NCBI GenBank assembly: GCA_035048495.1
Contig: CM068542.1
Span: 39,275,109 to 39,339,108 of the forward strand
DNA from: Euptelea pleiosperma
Taxonomy: Eukaryota > Streptophyta > Magnoliopsida > Ranunculales > Eupteleaceae
Direction: 5' to 3'
Length of the DNA stretch: 64,000 nt
How positions within the stretch are numbered: position 1 is the stretch's first letter; the number at the start of each line of letters is the position of its first letter. Under the pieces are notes generated by a model. It did not search any database. It saw only the letters and a program-made list of their open reading frames with translations, and was not told where the DNA came from. The translations under genes and the position numbers were made by a program. Shown here piece after piece: positions 47,601-56,246 of this stretch.

Positions 47601-50600
47601 AAACTCAAAAGATAAATAAGTATCGTTAATTTCTTTATCCTTGTTCCAAGCTCAAAGTACCATTTGCACAAATAAGAATCCCCTTCCTTACATGATTTCT
47701 TTTTCAAATAGATAGATATAGAATTTGTGGGGCAATTACTTAGAAGTACATTTTGTGCAAACAACCCTTCCTATCTGATAGAAAAGGATCCTATGATCTT
47801 GATCCAATCTTACCGGGACTACAAATCCCAAGTTTTCTATGAAGAGCGGATCTAATTGTTTTAGTGTCTATAATGGATTTCTTCTATGTAATACTAATTG
47901 ATAGGGCCTCATTGGTAAGTGTTACACGATCTCGTGCGTTGGAACCCATGGTTATGGACCTGAATCCATTAGTACGGAACATTTGAAATAACCTTTAGGC
48001 ATCCAAGAACTGTTCGGAAATACCGTAATGAAATGAACATAGGAGTTTGTCGCTAGGTATTTGACCAAATATAATCACCAAATTCCTATAGAACCTATCA
48101 CAGTATAACTAAAATACTCCTAGAGAGGGATTGCATTAAGCGGAGCGAAAAGGGTTTTCCAAGAGATGGGAAATAAAAACTAAGCCACACAAGGTTTGTG
48201 AATAAGTAATTGTCTAATAATGAGCAAGGAATATTTGTCTTTCTACTAAACATGATCTATTGAACTCAAAGCATTAGATACTTATGAATAACTAAGTATC
48301 TTAAGTAAATTGATCCCAATCGTTTAATCATTTTAAAACTTGAGTGGTCACTATGAGTCAGACTAGATAGAATTTGATCAATCCTTTTCTCTGTCATTAA
48401 AGTAGAGAGCTGGACCAAGATTGCTCTTTCTTCAACATCAATCGAATCATTGTTCACAACCCAGGATTCTATTTTATCATCAATCCAATCACCGTTCATT
48501 TTTTTTCTTATCAATGAACAAATCTCTGTACTTGTATGACTTAGATGTCTCGTATTTCTTGAAAATGTGATTCGATTGATGGGATTTGATATGGTGTATT
48601 TTTGGCTTCTTAGAGGTGTTGCGTCAAACACCTCGTATCTATGTCGGACACCGACATGTGTCTGTTGTTACATAGTTCTGAAGATATTCAAAGAGAAAAT
48701 TGTTGGGCAATGCAAGTAAGAAACCATAAGCAAACCTCCAGAATATTAATTATATAATTACAATCCTGAAACTGGTTCATTATTTCATTAAATACCATAT
48801 TAATAAAACCGTACTAAATATAGAACATTAGATGCTAATATGCTATCTATAGATAAAAGACCACAAAAAACCCTCAATAACAATGAGTAGCATAACTAAT
48901 CATAAACTTGGCCAAGCAATTCATATATACTTTAAGTTATACTTCATTGTAAAATATATAATTTCAAAAATGACATTCTACACACAGTTGTCAGACCCGG
49001 TTCGGCCTGTTGAACCAGTGACCTAGTGTGAACCGGCCCCTTGACTGGACCGGGTAAGCATCGACCCTGGAAATTTTGACTTTAGCTATTCCTAAATAAT
49101 AAAAAATCAGAAAAATCCAGAAGGGCCATCCTTTTGGCCACCTGGTTGAACTGACCAATCTACCGGGTCAATGGCCTGTCCGGGTTATAAACATTGATTC
49201 TACAAGCAAGCATTTAAGTGGTGAACCAATAACTTGATTGACAGTTTCTGCAGGCAATTGGATATCACTAGCAAAAATACTTGAAGGCATAGGCCTCAGA
49301 ACAGAAGAGTTAGTGCTCCAACAGCATATAAATATCTCATAATGTGTAAAGCAAAAAAGGGGATTGGTGTATATTTTGGAATTTAGAATTACAATAATAC
49401 TCCCTCAATATTCACCGTATATGTGATCATGGCAGTTACAGAGTACATAGCAACCATACAATAATAATAAATACAGCGTCAAGGTAAGACAAAGATTCAG
49501 TATTAACATGCCTGCAGTCTCTTTGCCATAGCTAGAAAAGGCTGAACGTCTCCTCTAGTTCCAACAACAAGCATTGCAATGTTCAATCTTGGAACTGATT
49601 TGCTGAAATCAGTGCTGGTGCCTTCAGTATCAGTGGATGTCACATCAACAGTATCAAGCTCTAACAATTCTGATGCCACTGGTGCACTTCGGGCTACATC
49701 AACCTCCACTGTCCAATCATTTTGGATTTTGACTATGTTCGCAATTATCTTTTTCTGAGAACCAACACAAACAGCTATTATCAAATATCAGCAAAAGAGT
49801 AAAGAACATGAGGTACTTTGGTAAACATTGAGGGGAAGAAAAATAATAAATATATGTAAAAAAATTTCCAACAAATCATCTGATAGCAAGGACAATGTGT
49901 CATATGCAAACAAGAATTAGAAAAATGGAATGGTATAAAGACAAGCACATCAAATGTTTTGGATTTTTGACATTTGCTTCACATACAATCAAATCAAGAA
50001 ACACAAGTTACACCGCGTATCACATGTACTAAAGAGGCATTATGCAATACACGATGCATTCGCAAGAATTTAAACATCTCAACCATGGTTTTAAAAACGG
50101 CCGTTTAAACAATTTTAACGGTAACGCCCCAAGCCCGTTTCCGTTAAAACCATTTTATCATTTTTGAATAAAACGGTCGTTAAAATCATTTAAACGGACG
50201 TTAAAATCGTTTAAACAGCCGTTTAATTCTGAAAAATTTTGTTAAAAAACGGCCGTTAAATCCGTTTAATTCTGTTAAATTTTTCTTCTTTTTTTTTTTT
50301 TTCAAAATTTGAATTTCAGCGCTATTTTTTCCATTAAAATCCGTTTAATTCCGTTTTTTTCTATTTTTCCATTTTTGCCCCTGGCCGTTATAATCCGTTT
50401 AAACGGTAACGCCCCCAGTCCGTTTAACCGTTAAAACGGCCTCCTTTAAACCTTGATCTCAACCATGCATGTCCATTTTAAATTAAATATACAATTATGA
50501 GTATAAATAAATATGAGCAAGCATGAACATGAATGTATACAATTGCATGACTTGGGTATTTACCTTTTCACGATCTGACAATTTGTCCAACTTCAAGTCA

Positions 50601-53600
50601 TGCTTTGAGGTCTCCTTTTTCTCAGTTTTAGACCTAGGTAGCTTAACCACATGGCCCTCAATTAGCAGATCTTTGTGAGTGTGCACTGGTGCAGTATTGC
50701 AATGCTCCAAGCCTTCAAAAAAATGTGGGCATATCAAATAAGCTTTACACAAATTTCATTTTAAAAAAACATAATTAAATATCTTATTCTAAATTTCTAA
50801 TAGAGGTGTGCAAGTGCATGGGAGAAATTGGTCTCGTTGACTATAATGTTCAACAAGATTCTTGACATTAAGAAAATGCCAGACGAATGGAAGAGAAGTA
50901 CTATGCTACCTATTTACATGAACAATGGAGATGTTCAAAATTGCACTAGCTACAGTGGGATCAAACTTATGATCCACACAATTAAACTATGAGAAAGAAT
51001 AACGAAGCAAAGAATAAAACAAGAAACGAGTAAATCAAAGAACCAACTGGGCTTCATGGCAAGGAGGTCAACCATTGAAGCTATGTTCTTAAACAATAAA
51101 TGGAGAAGCTTCAAGAAAAGAGGAGTCTTTAAATGGTCTTTATTACTTAGAGAGCATGTGATAGAATCCCTAGAGATTTAATTTTTGGGTATTGGAGAAA
51201 AAAAGGAGACCCTAGCAGATATATCAACATAATTAATGGCATGTATGAGAGAGTGGTAAGTAGTTTGAGAATAGGTGGACGTTGCTGGTTGATGAGACAA
51301 GAGAATGATTAAATACCAAACTAGAATTATAACGGATACCTTGGAAATCTAGTAGTTCTAAAATAAGTAAGACCATGACAGAGTATATGCAATGCATCTT
51401 TAGTAAGGAATATACGGAAAGCAACCATTTCATTGTCTAGGTTCGATTATCCATAAAGAGGTAGAGGTTAAGGAAGATGCTGCCCATAAAATTACAGCTG
51501 GGTAGTTAAAGTGGAGATGTTCTTATAAGACAAAATAATAACATCCATGCTTTCTAGAGCAAAATGTTGGGCAATCAAAAGACAACATGATCATAGAATA
51601 CGTATATAATTATAAAGGATACCTTGGAAATCTAGTAGTTCAAAAATAAGTAAGACCGTGACAGAGTATATGCAATGCATCTTTAGTAAGGGATATACAG
51701 AAAGCAACCATTTCATTATCTAGGTTCGATTATCCATAAAGAGATAGAGGTTAAGGAAGATGCTGCCCATAAAATTACAGTTGGGTAGTTAAAGTGGAGA
51801 TGTTCTTATAAGACAACAATAAGAAAATCCATACTTTCTAGAGCAAAATGTTGGGCAATCAAAAGACAACATATTCATAAAATAAGTGTAGCAGAGATGA
51901 AGATGTTGAGATGGATGAGTGGAAAGACTATGAAAGATAAAATCAGAAACGAACACATCTGAGGGAATTTAGGACTAGCCCCAGTAGAAGATAAAATAAA
52001 GTAGATTGAGATAGCTTGAGCATGTATAACAAAGACCAACGATGACATCATTGAAAAAAAGCTCTTTGGTGCAAGTTGAAAACTCCAAAAGAGCAAGAGG
52101 AAGGCCAAAAGGACATGGATTGAGATAGTAAGAAAAGATTTGAAGGCACGTACTTCGACAAAAGATATAGCTCTAAATCGAACAAAATAGAAAAATAAGA
52201 TTCGTGTTGCCAATCCCAACTATATGTGGATGCACGATGATATTACTCTAAGTCTCTAAGGTCAAGATGCTTATCCAATTCTTAAACTTTATATTGCCAT
52301 ATAGCTTTAAATACAAATGACTGGTGAAATAGGATTCATATTGCCAACCCCAACTAATTGGGATAAGGCATTGTGAACGTTTAATTATATCTTACTCCAA
52401 GTTCAAGCCTTCAAGATGCCTTATCTAGTTCTTACATTTTATATTGTACCATACATTTTACTTAATATATATCATATAGATCATGTGTACAATAAGTGAC
52501 AAAATAAGAGAAAGTCGATTGAGATGGTTTGGTCATGTACAAAAAAAACCAATTACAGCATTAGTGAGGAGGAATGTGGAAGTAGAAGGGCCTAAAGGGG
52601 CAAGGAGAAGGCCAAAACAGATGTGGAGTAGGGTTCTGAGAGGAGATTTCAAGAAATTTGTCTTAGCGAAAGAGATGGCTTTAGACATGATTGAATGGAG
52701 GAACAGAATTCGTGCAGCCGACCCCATACTGTCGGGAAAAGGATGATGATAGATAGATAGATCAAGTATGCCGAATTATGTTGATGATGTATGACTAGTC
52801 ATGCATGCAAAAATACCATTGAGGTAGTAAGTAGCCAAGCCGACAAGAAAAGATGATGCCTTGGGAATGTATTTATCAGAATCACAATAAATCATAACTC
52901 GCACAACCAAGTTCCCAGATATAGACCAACACAATTATCCTTAATTCAACAAGATATAGATGATAGATCTGAAAACAAAAAACAGTCACAAGGAACAACA
53001 AGGTGATGCAAAGGTTCACATTGTAACTCGTATTCCTCTCAGTTCCTACAGAAATAGATGCAAGTTAAGAATCAAGACAACAAAAAATCTATGGAAAAGG
53101 GTGGAGTAATTAAGCTATTGCTTATTCTCTTCTAAGAATTTGACAGTGTAAAGTTGTAAACTACAGATCTGGGATAACATGACAGATTGAAAAGGAAAAG
53201 AGAATGGAGGTCCGGAAAATGTACAGTATGCGATTGGTCTTGTCCATCCCCCATCATCATATGATGCACTGACTGAGCACTGAAGTACTTCAATCATGGT
53301 TCTGACAATTACCCACTCTAATAAGTACTTCAACTCAAGGAATTTGAAGGAGTTTCCTTGGTAGAATTTCCCCCAAAAGTGGGGTCTTTGGATTGCGGTT
53401 TTGCTCATTAGGGTCATTCTTGTAACTATTGGGGGTTGGGGTGGGTTCTCCTTATGAATAAAATTTGCTTTACTTATCAGAAACAGATCCTCTTCAAATT
53501 GCTGGTGGAACTACCTCTGATGATTTAGTGGCAGTGCATATCTGAGAATTGAATTTTACTGAGCAAGCTATATTTCAACATTTACTAGAAACATATTGAG

Positions 53601-53971
53601 AGAGATTTTGATTCAGAAAAGAGCCTTCTCCACTATTTTCCAAATTTTCGCTTAAATCCTCAGATAGATAATCAACGTTTACATAAACCATAATTCCTTG
53701 TGGTTAAGTACTAACCTCTTCTAGGTGAAGAACGGGCATTCAACTCTTTTGACAGAGAAATCTCCACAGCTGAAGAATGCCGCAATGGGCCTGCCTTCTG
53801 AGCTTCCAACGTATCAAAAGAACCACTGGCAGAGTGTTTGCCTGAATCCAAACCTTCTGCTACCTCTGAGACATCAGTGCGAACAGTTTGCCCAAAATCC
53901 GTCATATCCTCGCTGCCAATACCTTCATCTTCTAAATCTTTCCGTAAATGAGCATTTCCGTTACTCTCCAT
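17664..53971 (-). CDS. UGT80B1: Sterol 3-beta-glucosyltransferase, UGT80B1/TT15-like (14 coding exons over 36 kb)
   Basis: Transfers glucose from UDP-glucose to the 3-OH of membrane sterols, giving steryl glucosides. Exons: 53971-53716, 50712-50564, 49754-49512, 43786-43675, 43088-42918, 37034-36971, 35298-35241, 35129-34952, 23686-23556, 21647-21545, 21023-20947, 20622-20575, 20477-20328, 17864-17664. Together they make 1941 nt, 646 aa, in one unbroken frame; the Arabidopsis protein is about 615 aa. Residues 86-135 include [10 protein letters not shown]. The donor-fold start [17 protein letters not shown] ends at 216. [15 protein letters not shown] (about 516-530) and [12 protein letters not shown] form the nucleotide-sugar and acceptor region. 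The C-terminus CCLPCSS is typical of UGT80[21 protein letters not shown] also favours UGT80B over UGT80A. All introns are GT-AG except intron 3, whose donor is GC. The start was chosen by similarity to the family's M-x-S-N beginning; the frame stays open to an upstream Met at 54076. Confidence 0.93.
18505..18575 (-). mobile_element. Very short RTE 3' end
   Basis: On the minus strand, GTGCAGCCGACCCCATACCA and GGGGAAAGGCTTAGT run into (ATG)n. This matches the 3' ends of the RTE elements at about 38520-38575 and 52710-52745. Confidence 0.7.
18895..20285. mobile_element. hAT-like element, AAATATTTCG word (copy 1)
   Basis: Perfect 8-bp TSD GGTATGAC at 18887-18894 and 20286-20293. It begins CAAGGAATTAAATTTCAC. 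Left and right edges are dense in GAAATATTTCG-type words. The core shares GCATAACTTAGCCTG and ACTTGGTTGGGTTAAA with copy 2 at 33690-34792. No transposase frame is seen. Confidence 0.85.
21648..23555 (-). other. Intron 9 of the sterol glucosyltransferase
   Basis: 1.9 kb with GT-AG ends; its acceptor is TTCAG before 21647. It contains the tandem duplication at 22356-22752. The rest is AT-rich with nothing recognised. Confidence 0.75.
22356..22752. repeat. 199-bp tandem duplication in an intron
   Basis: GGCCATGGCTTGTACTTTCA at 22362 recurs at 22561, and similarity runs through CCTTGACTACAAAGTC and ATCACTTTTTCCTGATCAAA in both units. Small indels separate the copies. Confidence 0.85.
23995..25165 (-). 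mobile_element. Copia fragment: reverse transcriptase and RNase H part
   Basis: On the minus strand from 25165 down: [26 protein letters not shown] (RT), then [20 protein letters not shown] and [12 protein letters not shown], then [17 protein letters not shown] (RNase H) near 24240-24180. The frames are broken. No LTR is visible at either end. Confidence 0.8.
26365..26389 (+). repeat. (GTA)n microsatellite
   Basis: An uninterrupted GTA/TAG trinucleotide run inside the Copia element. Confidence 0.9.
26802..26995. mobile_element. hAT-like element, TTTCGG word, inside Copia integrase
   Basis: Perfect 8-bp TSD ATTAGGGT at 26794-26801 and 26996-27003. The ends are CAAGGTTTAAAATTTCGG and CCGAAATTTAAAACCTTG. 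Nearly the whole 194-bp interior is AATTTCGG/CCGAAATT words. It splits the integrase frame. Confidence 0.9.
27395..27839. mobile_element. AACGG-word hAT-like element inside Copia
   Basis: Perfect 8-bp TSD GTTGCTAC at 27387-27394 and 27840-27847. The ends are CAAGGTTTAAAGGAGGCCGT and TTTTTAAAACCATG. It interrupts the conserved linker frame [11 protein letters not shown] just after integrase, and the frame resumes on the other side ([14 protein letters not shown]). Confidence 0.92.
29146..29276 (+). mobile_element. Probable 3' LTR of the Copia element (possibly partial)
   Basis: It starts TGTTATCATATACG directly after the polypurine tract and contains CTTCTCTTCTCTCTTCTCTC. The end at ...TTTCAACTCA is a guess. 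No 5' LTR partner is visible. Confidence 0.5.
29283..29381 (-). pseudogene. Orphan exon-like open segment
   Basis: A 99-nt open stretch on the minus strand, between acceptor-like TCCTAG and donor CAG|GTATCA. It encodes [18 protein letters not shown] and continues [13 protein letters not shown]. It is not homologous to UGT80, and its phase would break that frame. It could be a captured exon or chance. Confidence 0.35.
30733..31080 (-). mobile_element. L1-type LINE 3' end
   Basis: On the minus strand it ends in a poly(A) tract (plus-strand T run near 30730). The adjacent TAAACTTCATTGAAAAGACC resembles the 3' end at 39345-39370 (TATTTCATTAAGAGGGG). It is 5' truncated. Confidence 0.6.
31815..32245 (+). 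mobile_element. RTE-type LINE, 5'-truncated
   Basis: Broken frames encode the RTE C-terminal region. AAAGTCAATTGAGATGGTTT corresponds to SRLRWFG, and a GRPKRTW-like relic and VKWQNGIH follow. It ends AATAGTTGGGATAAAGCGTA plus (GAT)n, the usual RTE tail. Confidence 0.75.
32842..32897 (+). mobile_element. Short RTE 3' end
   Basis: CCCCAAATTGTTGGAACAAG followed by GCTACGACGATGATGAT matches the terminal RTE segment. Confidence 0.5.
32999..33330. mobile_element. hAT-like element, GAGACG word (copy 2)
   Basis: Flanked by CAAGCAAC (32991-32998) and CAGGCAAC (33331-33338), 7 of 8 matching. The ends are CAAGGTTTAAAGTATTG and GAGACTGTAAACCATG. It shares ATACCATGAAAATAA with 15977-16677. Confidence 0.75.
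33690..34792. mobile_element. hAT-like element, AAATATTTCG word (copy 2)
   Basis: Perfect 8-bp TSD GTAGAAAC at 33682-33689 and 34793-34800. The ends are true inverted repeats: CAAGGAAATAAATTTC and GAAATTAATTTCCTTG. The interior resembles 18895-20285. It sits 160 bp from a coding exon. Confidence 0.9.
35299..36970 (-). other. Intron 6 of the sterol glucosyltransferase
   Basis: 1.67 kb, donor GTGAGT, acceptor ATGCAG. AT-rich with an A-run near 36113. No repeat or gene recognised. Confidence 0.75.
37465..38578 (+). mobile_element. RTE-type LINE, 5'-truncated
   Basis: The frame at 37682-37897 encodes RT motif [18 protein letters not shown], where the usual FADD is changed to FAND. Upstream is a broken RT segment ([14 protein letters not shown] near 37540). 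Downstream comes the SRLRWFG and GRPKWT tail region, and the 3' end CAGCCAACCCCATACCATTA runs into (GATGAT)n at about 38575. Many stops. Confidence 0.85.
39092..41793. mobile_element. AACGG-word hAT-like element split by an L1
   Basis: It starts CATGATTTAAAAACATTTAT and ends near CCCTTTTAAAAATTT. Flanks are CTTCTAAC (39084-39091) and CTTTTAAC (41794-41801), 7 of 8. Without the L1 it is about 270 bp of GTTATAACGG-type words. Confidence 0.65.
39339..41753 (-). mobile_element. L1-type LINE with internal deletion (ORF1 joined to ORF2 C-terminus)
   Basis: Perfect 17-bp TSD CTACCCGTTATGCCGTT at 39322-39338 and 41754-41770; the poly(A) end is at the left. From the 5' side (right): UTR, then ORF1 at 41309-40650 with the DUF4283 domain ([32 protein letters not shown]). 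The ORF1 tail runs to about 39980. The frame 40010-39534 then carries the zinc-binding domain of ORF2 ([18 protein letters not shown]) and [20 protein letters not shown]. Endonuclease and reverse transcriptase are absent. Confidence 0.9.
42271..42638. repeat. 183-bp tandem duplication in intron 5
   Basis: Unit 1 at 42271-42453 and unit 2 at 42454-42638 differ by only a few changes. Shared words include CATGCTTGGTGTTGGCAATG and TAAGTATTAGTAATATTAAT. Confidence 0.95.
44230..45807 (-). mobile_element. RTE-type LINE remnant with nested element
   Basis: On the minus strand it has an RT relic of [16 protein letters not shown] near 44790-44740 and the upstream RT segment to 45236. An AATTCG-word element interrupts it at 45245-45762, and similarity resumes to about 45807, where a TRIM begins. 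Sequence beyond 46634 may continue it. Confidence 0.7.
45245..45762. mobile_element. hAT-like element, AATTCG word
   Basis: Perfect 8-bp TSD AGTTTAAT at 45237-45244 and 45763-45770. The ends are CAAGGTTCTAAACTTCG and CGAATTTTAAAACCATG. The interior is TTCGGAATTAATTCGG-type words at both ends with an AT-rich centre. Confidence 0.9.
45808..46634 (-). mobile_element. TRIM retroelement, interrupted by a second TRIM
   Basis: Minus-strand element with LTRs of about 122 bp. The downstream LTR is 45808-45929. The other is 46001-46634, split at 46015-46519. The LTR starts TGTTGGAGTGTGTTGT on the minus strand. Between them lies a primer-binding-like TGGTATAAAAGC (45997-45986), a GGTTCGAGTC word and the purine tract GCTGAGGGGG. 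It has no coding capacity, and no clear TSD was found. Confidence 0.75.
46015..46519 (+). mobile_element. TRIM retroelement with three tandem LTRs
   Basis: Three 119-bp LTRs at 46015-46133, 46208-46326 and 46401-46519, each TGTTAGCGGAT...TTAACA. They are separated by two 74-bp internal segments starting with the primer-binding site TGGTATCAGAGC (TGGTATCAAAGC in the first) and ending in purine tracts. The 5-bp TSD CTTTA is at 46010-46014 and 46520-46524. Confidence 0.93.
47078..47530 (+). mobile_element. Copia 3' end with LTR
   Basis: The frame up to about 47300 encodes [20 protein letters not shown] and [16 protein letters not shown], the Copia RNase H C-terminus. The polypurine tract TTAAGGGGGAG leads into an LTR starting TGTTGTAAAGG at 47302, with a TCTTCTCTTTTCTCC-rich end near 47520. 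Upstream parts are missing. Confidence 0.8.
47534..48620 (-). pseudogene. ycf2: Nuclear insertion of plastid DNA: ycf2 fragment with internal deletion
   Basis: On the minus strand it encodes [32 protein letters not shown], then [26 protein letters not shown], then (after about 47995) TNGF-type sequence, [15 protein letters not shown] and [20 protein letters not shown]. This is the middle of the plastid Ycf2 protein. Around 47990 the sequence jumps from the PKGF region to FRTNGF, skipping roughly 145 codons by memory of the protein. Stops and frameshifts show it is a nuclear pseudogene (NUPT). Confidence 0.93.
48983..49196. mobile_element. hAT-like element, ACCCGG/GGTTCGG word
   Basis: Perfect 8-bp TSD ATTCTACA at 48975-48982 and 49197-49204. 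The ends CACAGTTGTCAGACCCGG and CCGGGTTATAAACATTG are imperfect inverted repeats. It contains GAACCGG, CCGGGT and GGTTGAACTGACC words. Confidence 0.8.
50084..50455. mobile_element. AACGG-word hAT-like element in intron 2
   Basis: Perfect 8-bp TSD ATCTCAAC at 50076-50083 and 50456-50463. The ends are CATGGTTTTAAAAACGGCCG and GGCCTCCTTTAAACCTTG, so it is inverted relative to 27395-27839. It lies in the 0.8-kb intron between exons 2 and 3. Confidence 0.92.
50808..52236 (+). mobile_element. RTE-type LINE, degenerate, with internal tandem duplication
   Basis: Broken frames encode the RT start ([13 protein letters not shown] near 50877, [24 protein letters not shown] near 50910), [10 protein letters not shown] near 51065, and the C-terminal region ([18 protein letters not shown] near 51910, [12 protein letters not shown] near 52100). 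A 283-bp tandem duplication lies at 51325-51890. It ends near 52236. Confidence 0.85.
51325..51890. repeat. 283-bp tandem duplication inside the RTE
   Basis: GGATACCTTGGAAATCTAGT at about 51334 recurs at about 51617, and the following 250 bp repeat with few changes (CATGCAATGCATC-type words, GGTTCGATTATCCATAAAGA). Confidence 0.9.
52483..52765 (+). mobile_element. RTE 3' end with intact C-terminal frame
   Basis: The frame at 52483-52746 encodes [18 protein letters not shown], then [16 protein letters not shown] and [17 protein letters not shown] tail (GATG)n(ATAG)n follows. It is the best-preserved RTE C-terminus in the window. Confidence 0.88.
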
Positions 53972-55200
53972 TGCATCTGTTGAACCTTCAACAAAATAGA
54001 AAGCCACTTGATCGAAACTACAAAAACCTTTACTTTGAGTTCTGATGTCCAAATCCTCGTACCGACCAAAGATCAAGAGCCTAAGACGTGAAACTGAAAG
54101 AACCCTAGTAGTACAAAAAATGGAAGCTCATACCTAAAAGGAAAGACCTTTCAAGCTTGTTTCACGATATCTTGACCACAACCACTTCCTTTCTTGAACC
54201 TACCAGTCAATCAAACCCGTAGAACGTCCGCTGGCGCTGAGAACGTTTTCAAGCGTCTAATTACAAATCCGCTCAAATTCAGGACACTTTTAACGGTCCA
54301 CCCAAAACGAGATCGAAACCGACAACAGAGAAAGCACAAGAACAGCTGCCGGCACACGCTACACCAGAAAACAACGCCTCTTCTTAAAGAGCATTTAAAG
54401 CTCAGTAAAAACGAAACGAAACCTATGAAAGCTATGTAAAACCTCGAAACACTAACGAATGCTCTGAAACCCACTTCAATCTCTTTCTTCAACAATCCTC
54501 ACAGTTCTACTCGCAGTCAATACTCAAAACCTTCAAAAAAAAAAAATCTCCGTTCTTCTTTTCCTGCCACAAAACAAAACAAAAGGTAGAGAATCTAGAG
54601 ATTACTAAAATAAATCCTTAAAAAAAAAAAACTATAACGCCGCAAAGCCCTAGAAAAACCTCTGAACAACACGAACTTCAGTTTAATCATTCAAGCAGGC
54701 ATCAATATCTGAAACTTGAAAAATATGATTCGAGGCCTTCAACAATCCCGGAAACTTACGTTGAAGAACTACAGAAGAGTTCAAGATTGCAGAAACAAAT
54801 GGTTTTTGCAGAGCTTTCGATCCAAACGAAATGGGAAAGTATTTGACTTAAACAGAGCTTGGTTGGAGAGACGAACCTGCTGCTGCAGAGAAGGTTCTAG
54901 AACTAGAAGTAATAGACTAATGGAAAGGACCGCGTCACGAAATAAAAAATAAAATCGCCTTTTTAGGGATGGAAATTTGCGGCAGCCTCGTTGGCTCGCT
55001 GCAATTCCACCCTGGGTCGTCGGGCAAGAAATAAAAACAGTCAAACAGGCGAAGACTCGGGCAAAATTTAATTCCGGAAGGAGAAATGGGGTGGTCCCAC
55101 TCCACTCCCCCCTGATAGATCACATCCATCCGATTTTCTAGAGAAGGAGACTTCTCCCAAGAAGATGGTTTACCAGATGTTGGTTTCTTCTTACCATCAA
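53972..55200 (-). promoter_or_regulatory. 5' UTR and promoter region of the sterol glucosyltransferase
   Basis: The frame upstream of ATG 53971 stays open to Met 54076. CAG acceptor-like sequences just before the ATG mean the 5' UTR may itself be spliced. GA/CT-rich stretches and A-runs (54535, 54622) follow, but I cannot place a transcription start. No repeat was recognised between 54080 and 55200. Confidence 0.4.
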
Positions 55201-55204
55201 CGAA

Positions 55205-55510
55205 TCAATGGTTTTGATTGTTCAATTTAGTTCGTTTGTCACTCGGTCCCATATTGGGATTTGGGGTGCGGCTCGGGTTGGTATTGGAGGCCGGATCGGT
55301 GGGTCCGATCCCATTCCAAATCAATCCGATCCAGATCGGGATTGATGCATCTCGCCCAAGACAAAGTGAAACTTCTTTGGGAAACAGTGGTCTCGGAGGC
55401 AAGACGACCCATTTGGATCGGTGGGCTCGGATCCAGATCCAGAACGGATCGGCCGAGCCTTCAAACTATGGTTGGTATCACTATACCGAAACCAGACCCG
55501 CTAATGTCTG
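55205..55510. repeat. GATCGG-word-rich stretch
   Basis: It contains GGATCGGTGGGTCCGATCCC, CCGATCCAGATCGGGATTG and GGATCGGTGGGCTCGGATCC. The composition is like the interiors of the hAT-like word elements, but no termini or TSD were identified. Confidence 0.45.
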
Positions 55511-55532
55511 AATGATAGGCCCTGGCCCTACC

Positions 55533-56077
55533 CAAGGCCGGCTCTACCTTAAGGCCATTAAGGCGGTTGCCTAAGGCTAGTTGGTGAGAGAAGGCCCCCA
55601 ACTCAGGTCCCACTAACCACATGAATTTTTAGCCACCCCTTATTGGATATACAAACCAAAAGTCAACCTGATTGATTATCTCTAACCATAGATTTTAGTA
55701 CTTTTTATGACATAATTCTAGCCGTGGGATTCAAGCATGTTGTTTGGGTAGTAAATCCTATGGCTAGAAATCATCAATCAAACTGATTTTTAGTTTGTTT
55801 ATCCACCAATGGGTTGGTGGAACATCTACAGAGTCGTTGTGCCCACAAAATGTAGGGCCACGAGAATCCTCTGCATCAACTGCACCGGGAGTCTGCGACT
55901 AAATTTTTTCTGTAGTTTTTGGTTATCAAGAATAATTTTTATATAAAGATATCCAATAATATAGAGAGTTTAATTAATTCTTTAAGTAATACCACATATA
56001 TTAATATTTTAAATATAACAAAAAGGCCTTATACAAAGTTTTCGCCTTGGGCCTCAACTTGTATTGAGACGGCCCTA
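55533..56077. mobile_element. hAT-like element with CAAGGCCGGCTC/GAGACGGCCCTA ends (copy 2)
   Basis: Flanks GCCCTACC (55525-55532) and ACCCTACC (56078-56085), 7 of 8. Same family as 14406-15290 but without the nested foldback. It ends CTTGTATTGAGACGGCCCTA. Confidence 0.8.
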
Positions 56078-56246
56078 ACCCTACCGAATCACTTGAGTAT
56101 GCCAGCTTCCTGGTAATTAATAGAAACTTTGCACCTTGACAGTTGACACCCATCAGGTCTCAAACCAAAGGATTATCCAAATCGGATCTGGATTTGTCAG
56201 GTAGTCGGGTAATCAAGTAAGAACAAATTCACTACAGAACTTTTTG

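Larger units (their letters stand above)
43787..49511 (-). other. Intron 3 of the sterol glucosyltransferase (5.7 kb, GC donor)
   Basis: The donor reads CTGCAG|GCATGT and the acceptor CTGCAG before 43786. It contains an RTE with a nested hAT-like element, two nested TRIMs, a Copia 3' end, a plastid ycf2 insertion and an ACCCGG element. Unassigned: 46640-47070, 48660-48970, 49205-49500. Confidence 0.85.
50713..53715 (-). other. Intron 1 of the sterol glucosyltransferase (3.0 kb)
   Basis: Donor GTTAGT, acceptor TTGAAG. It is largely RTE sequence (50808-52236 and 52483-52760). The part near the donor, 52770-53710, is unassigned. Confidence 0.85.

Noticed and set aside
48266..48631. Working ycf2 gene
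   Set aside because: Only part of the protein is present, with an internal deletion and stops, so it is a nuclear plastid-DNA relic.
17664..54076. UGT80A assignment for the glucosyltransferase
   Set aside because: [25 protein letters not shown] and the CCLPC C-terminus fit UGT80B as I recall it better than UGT80A.
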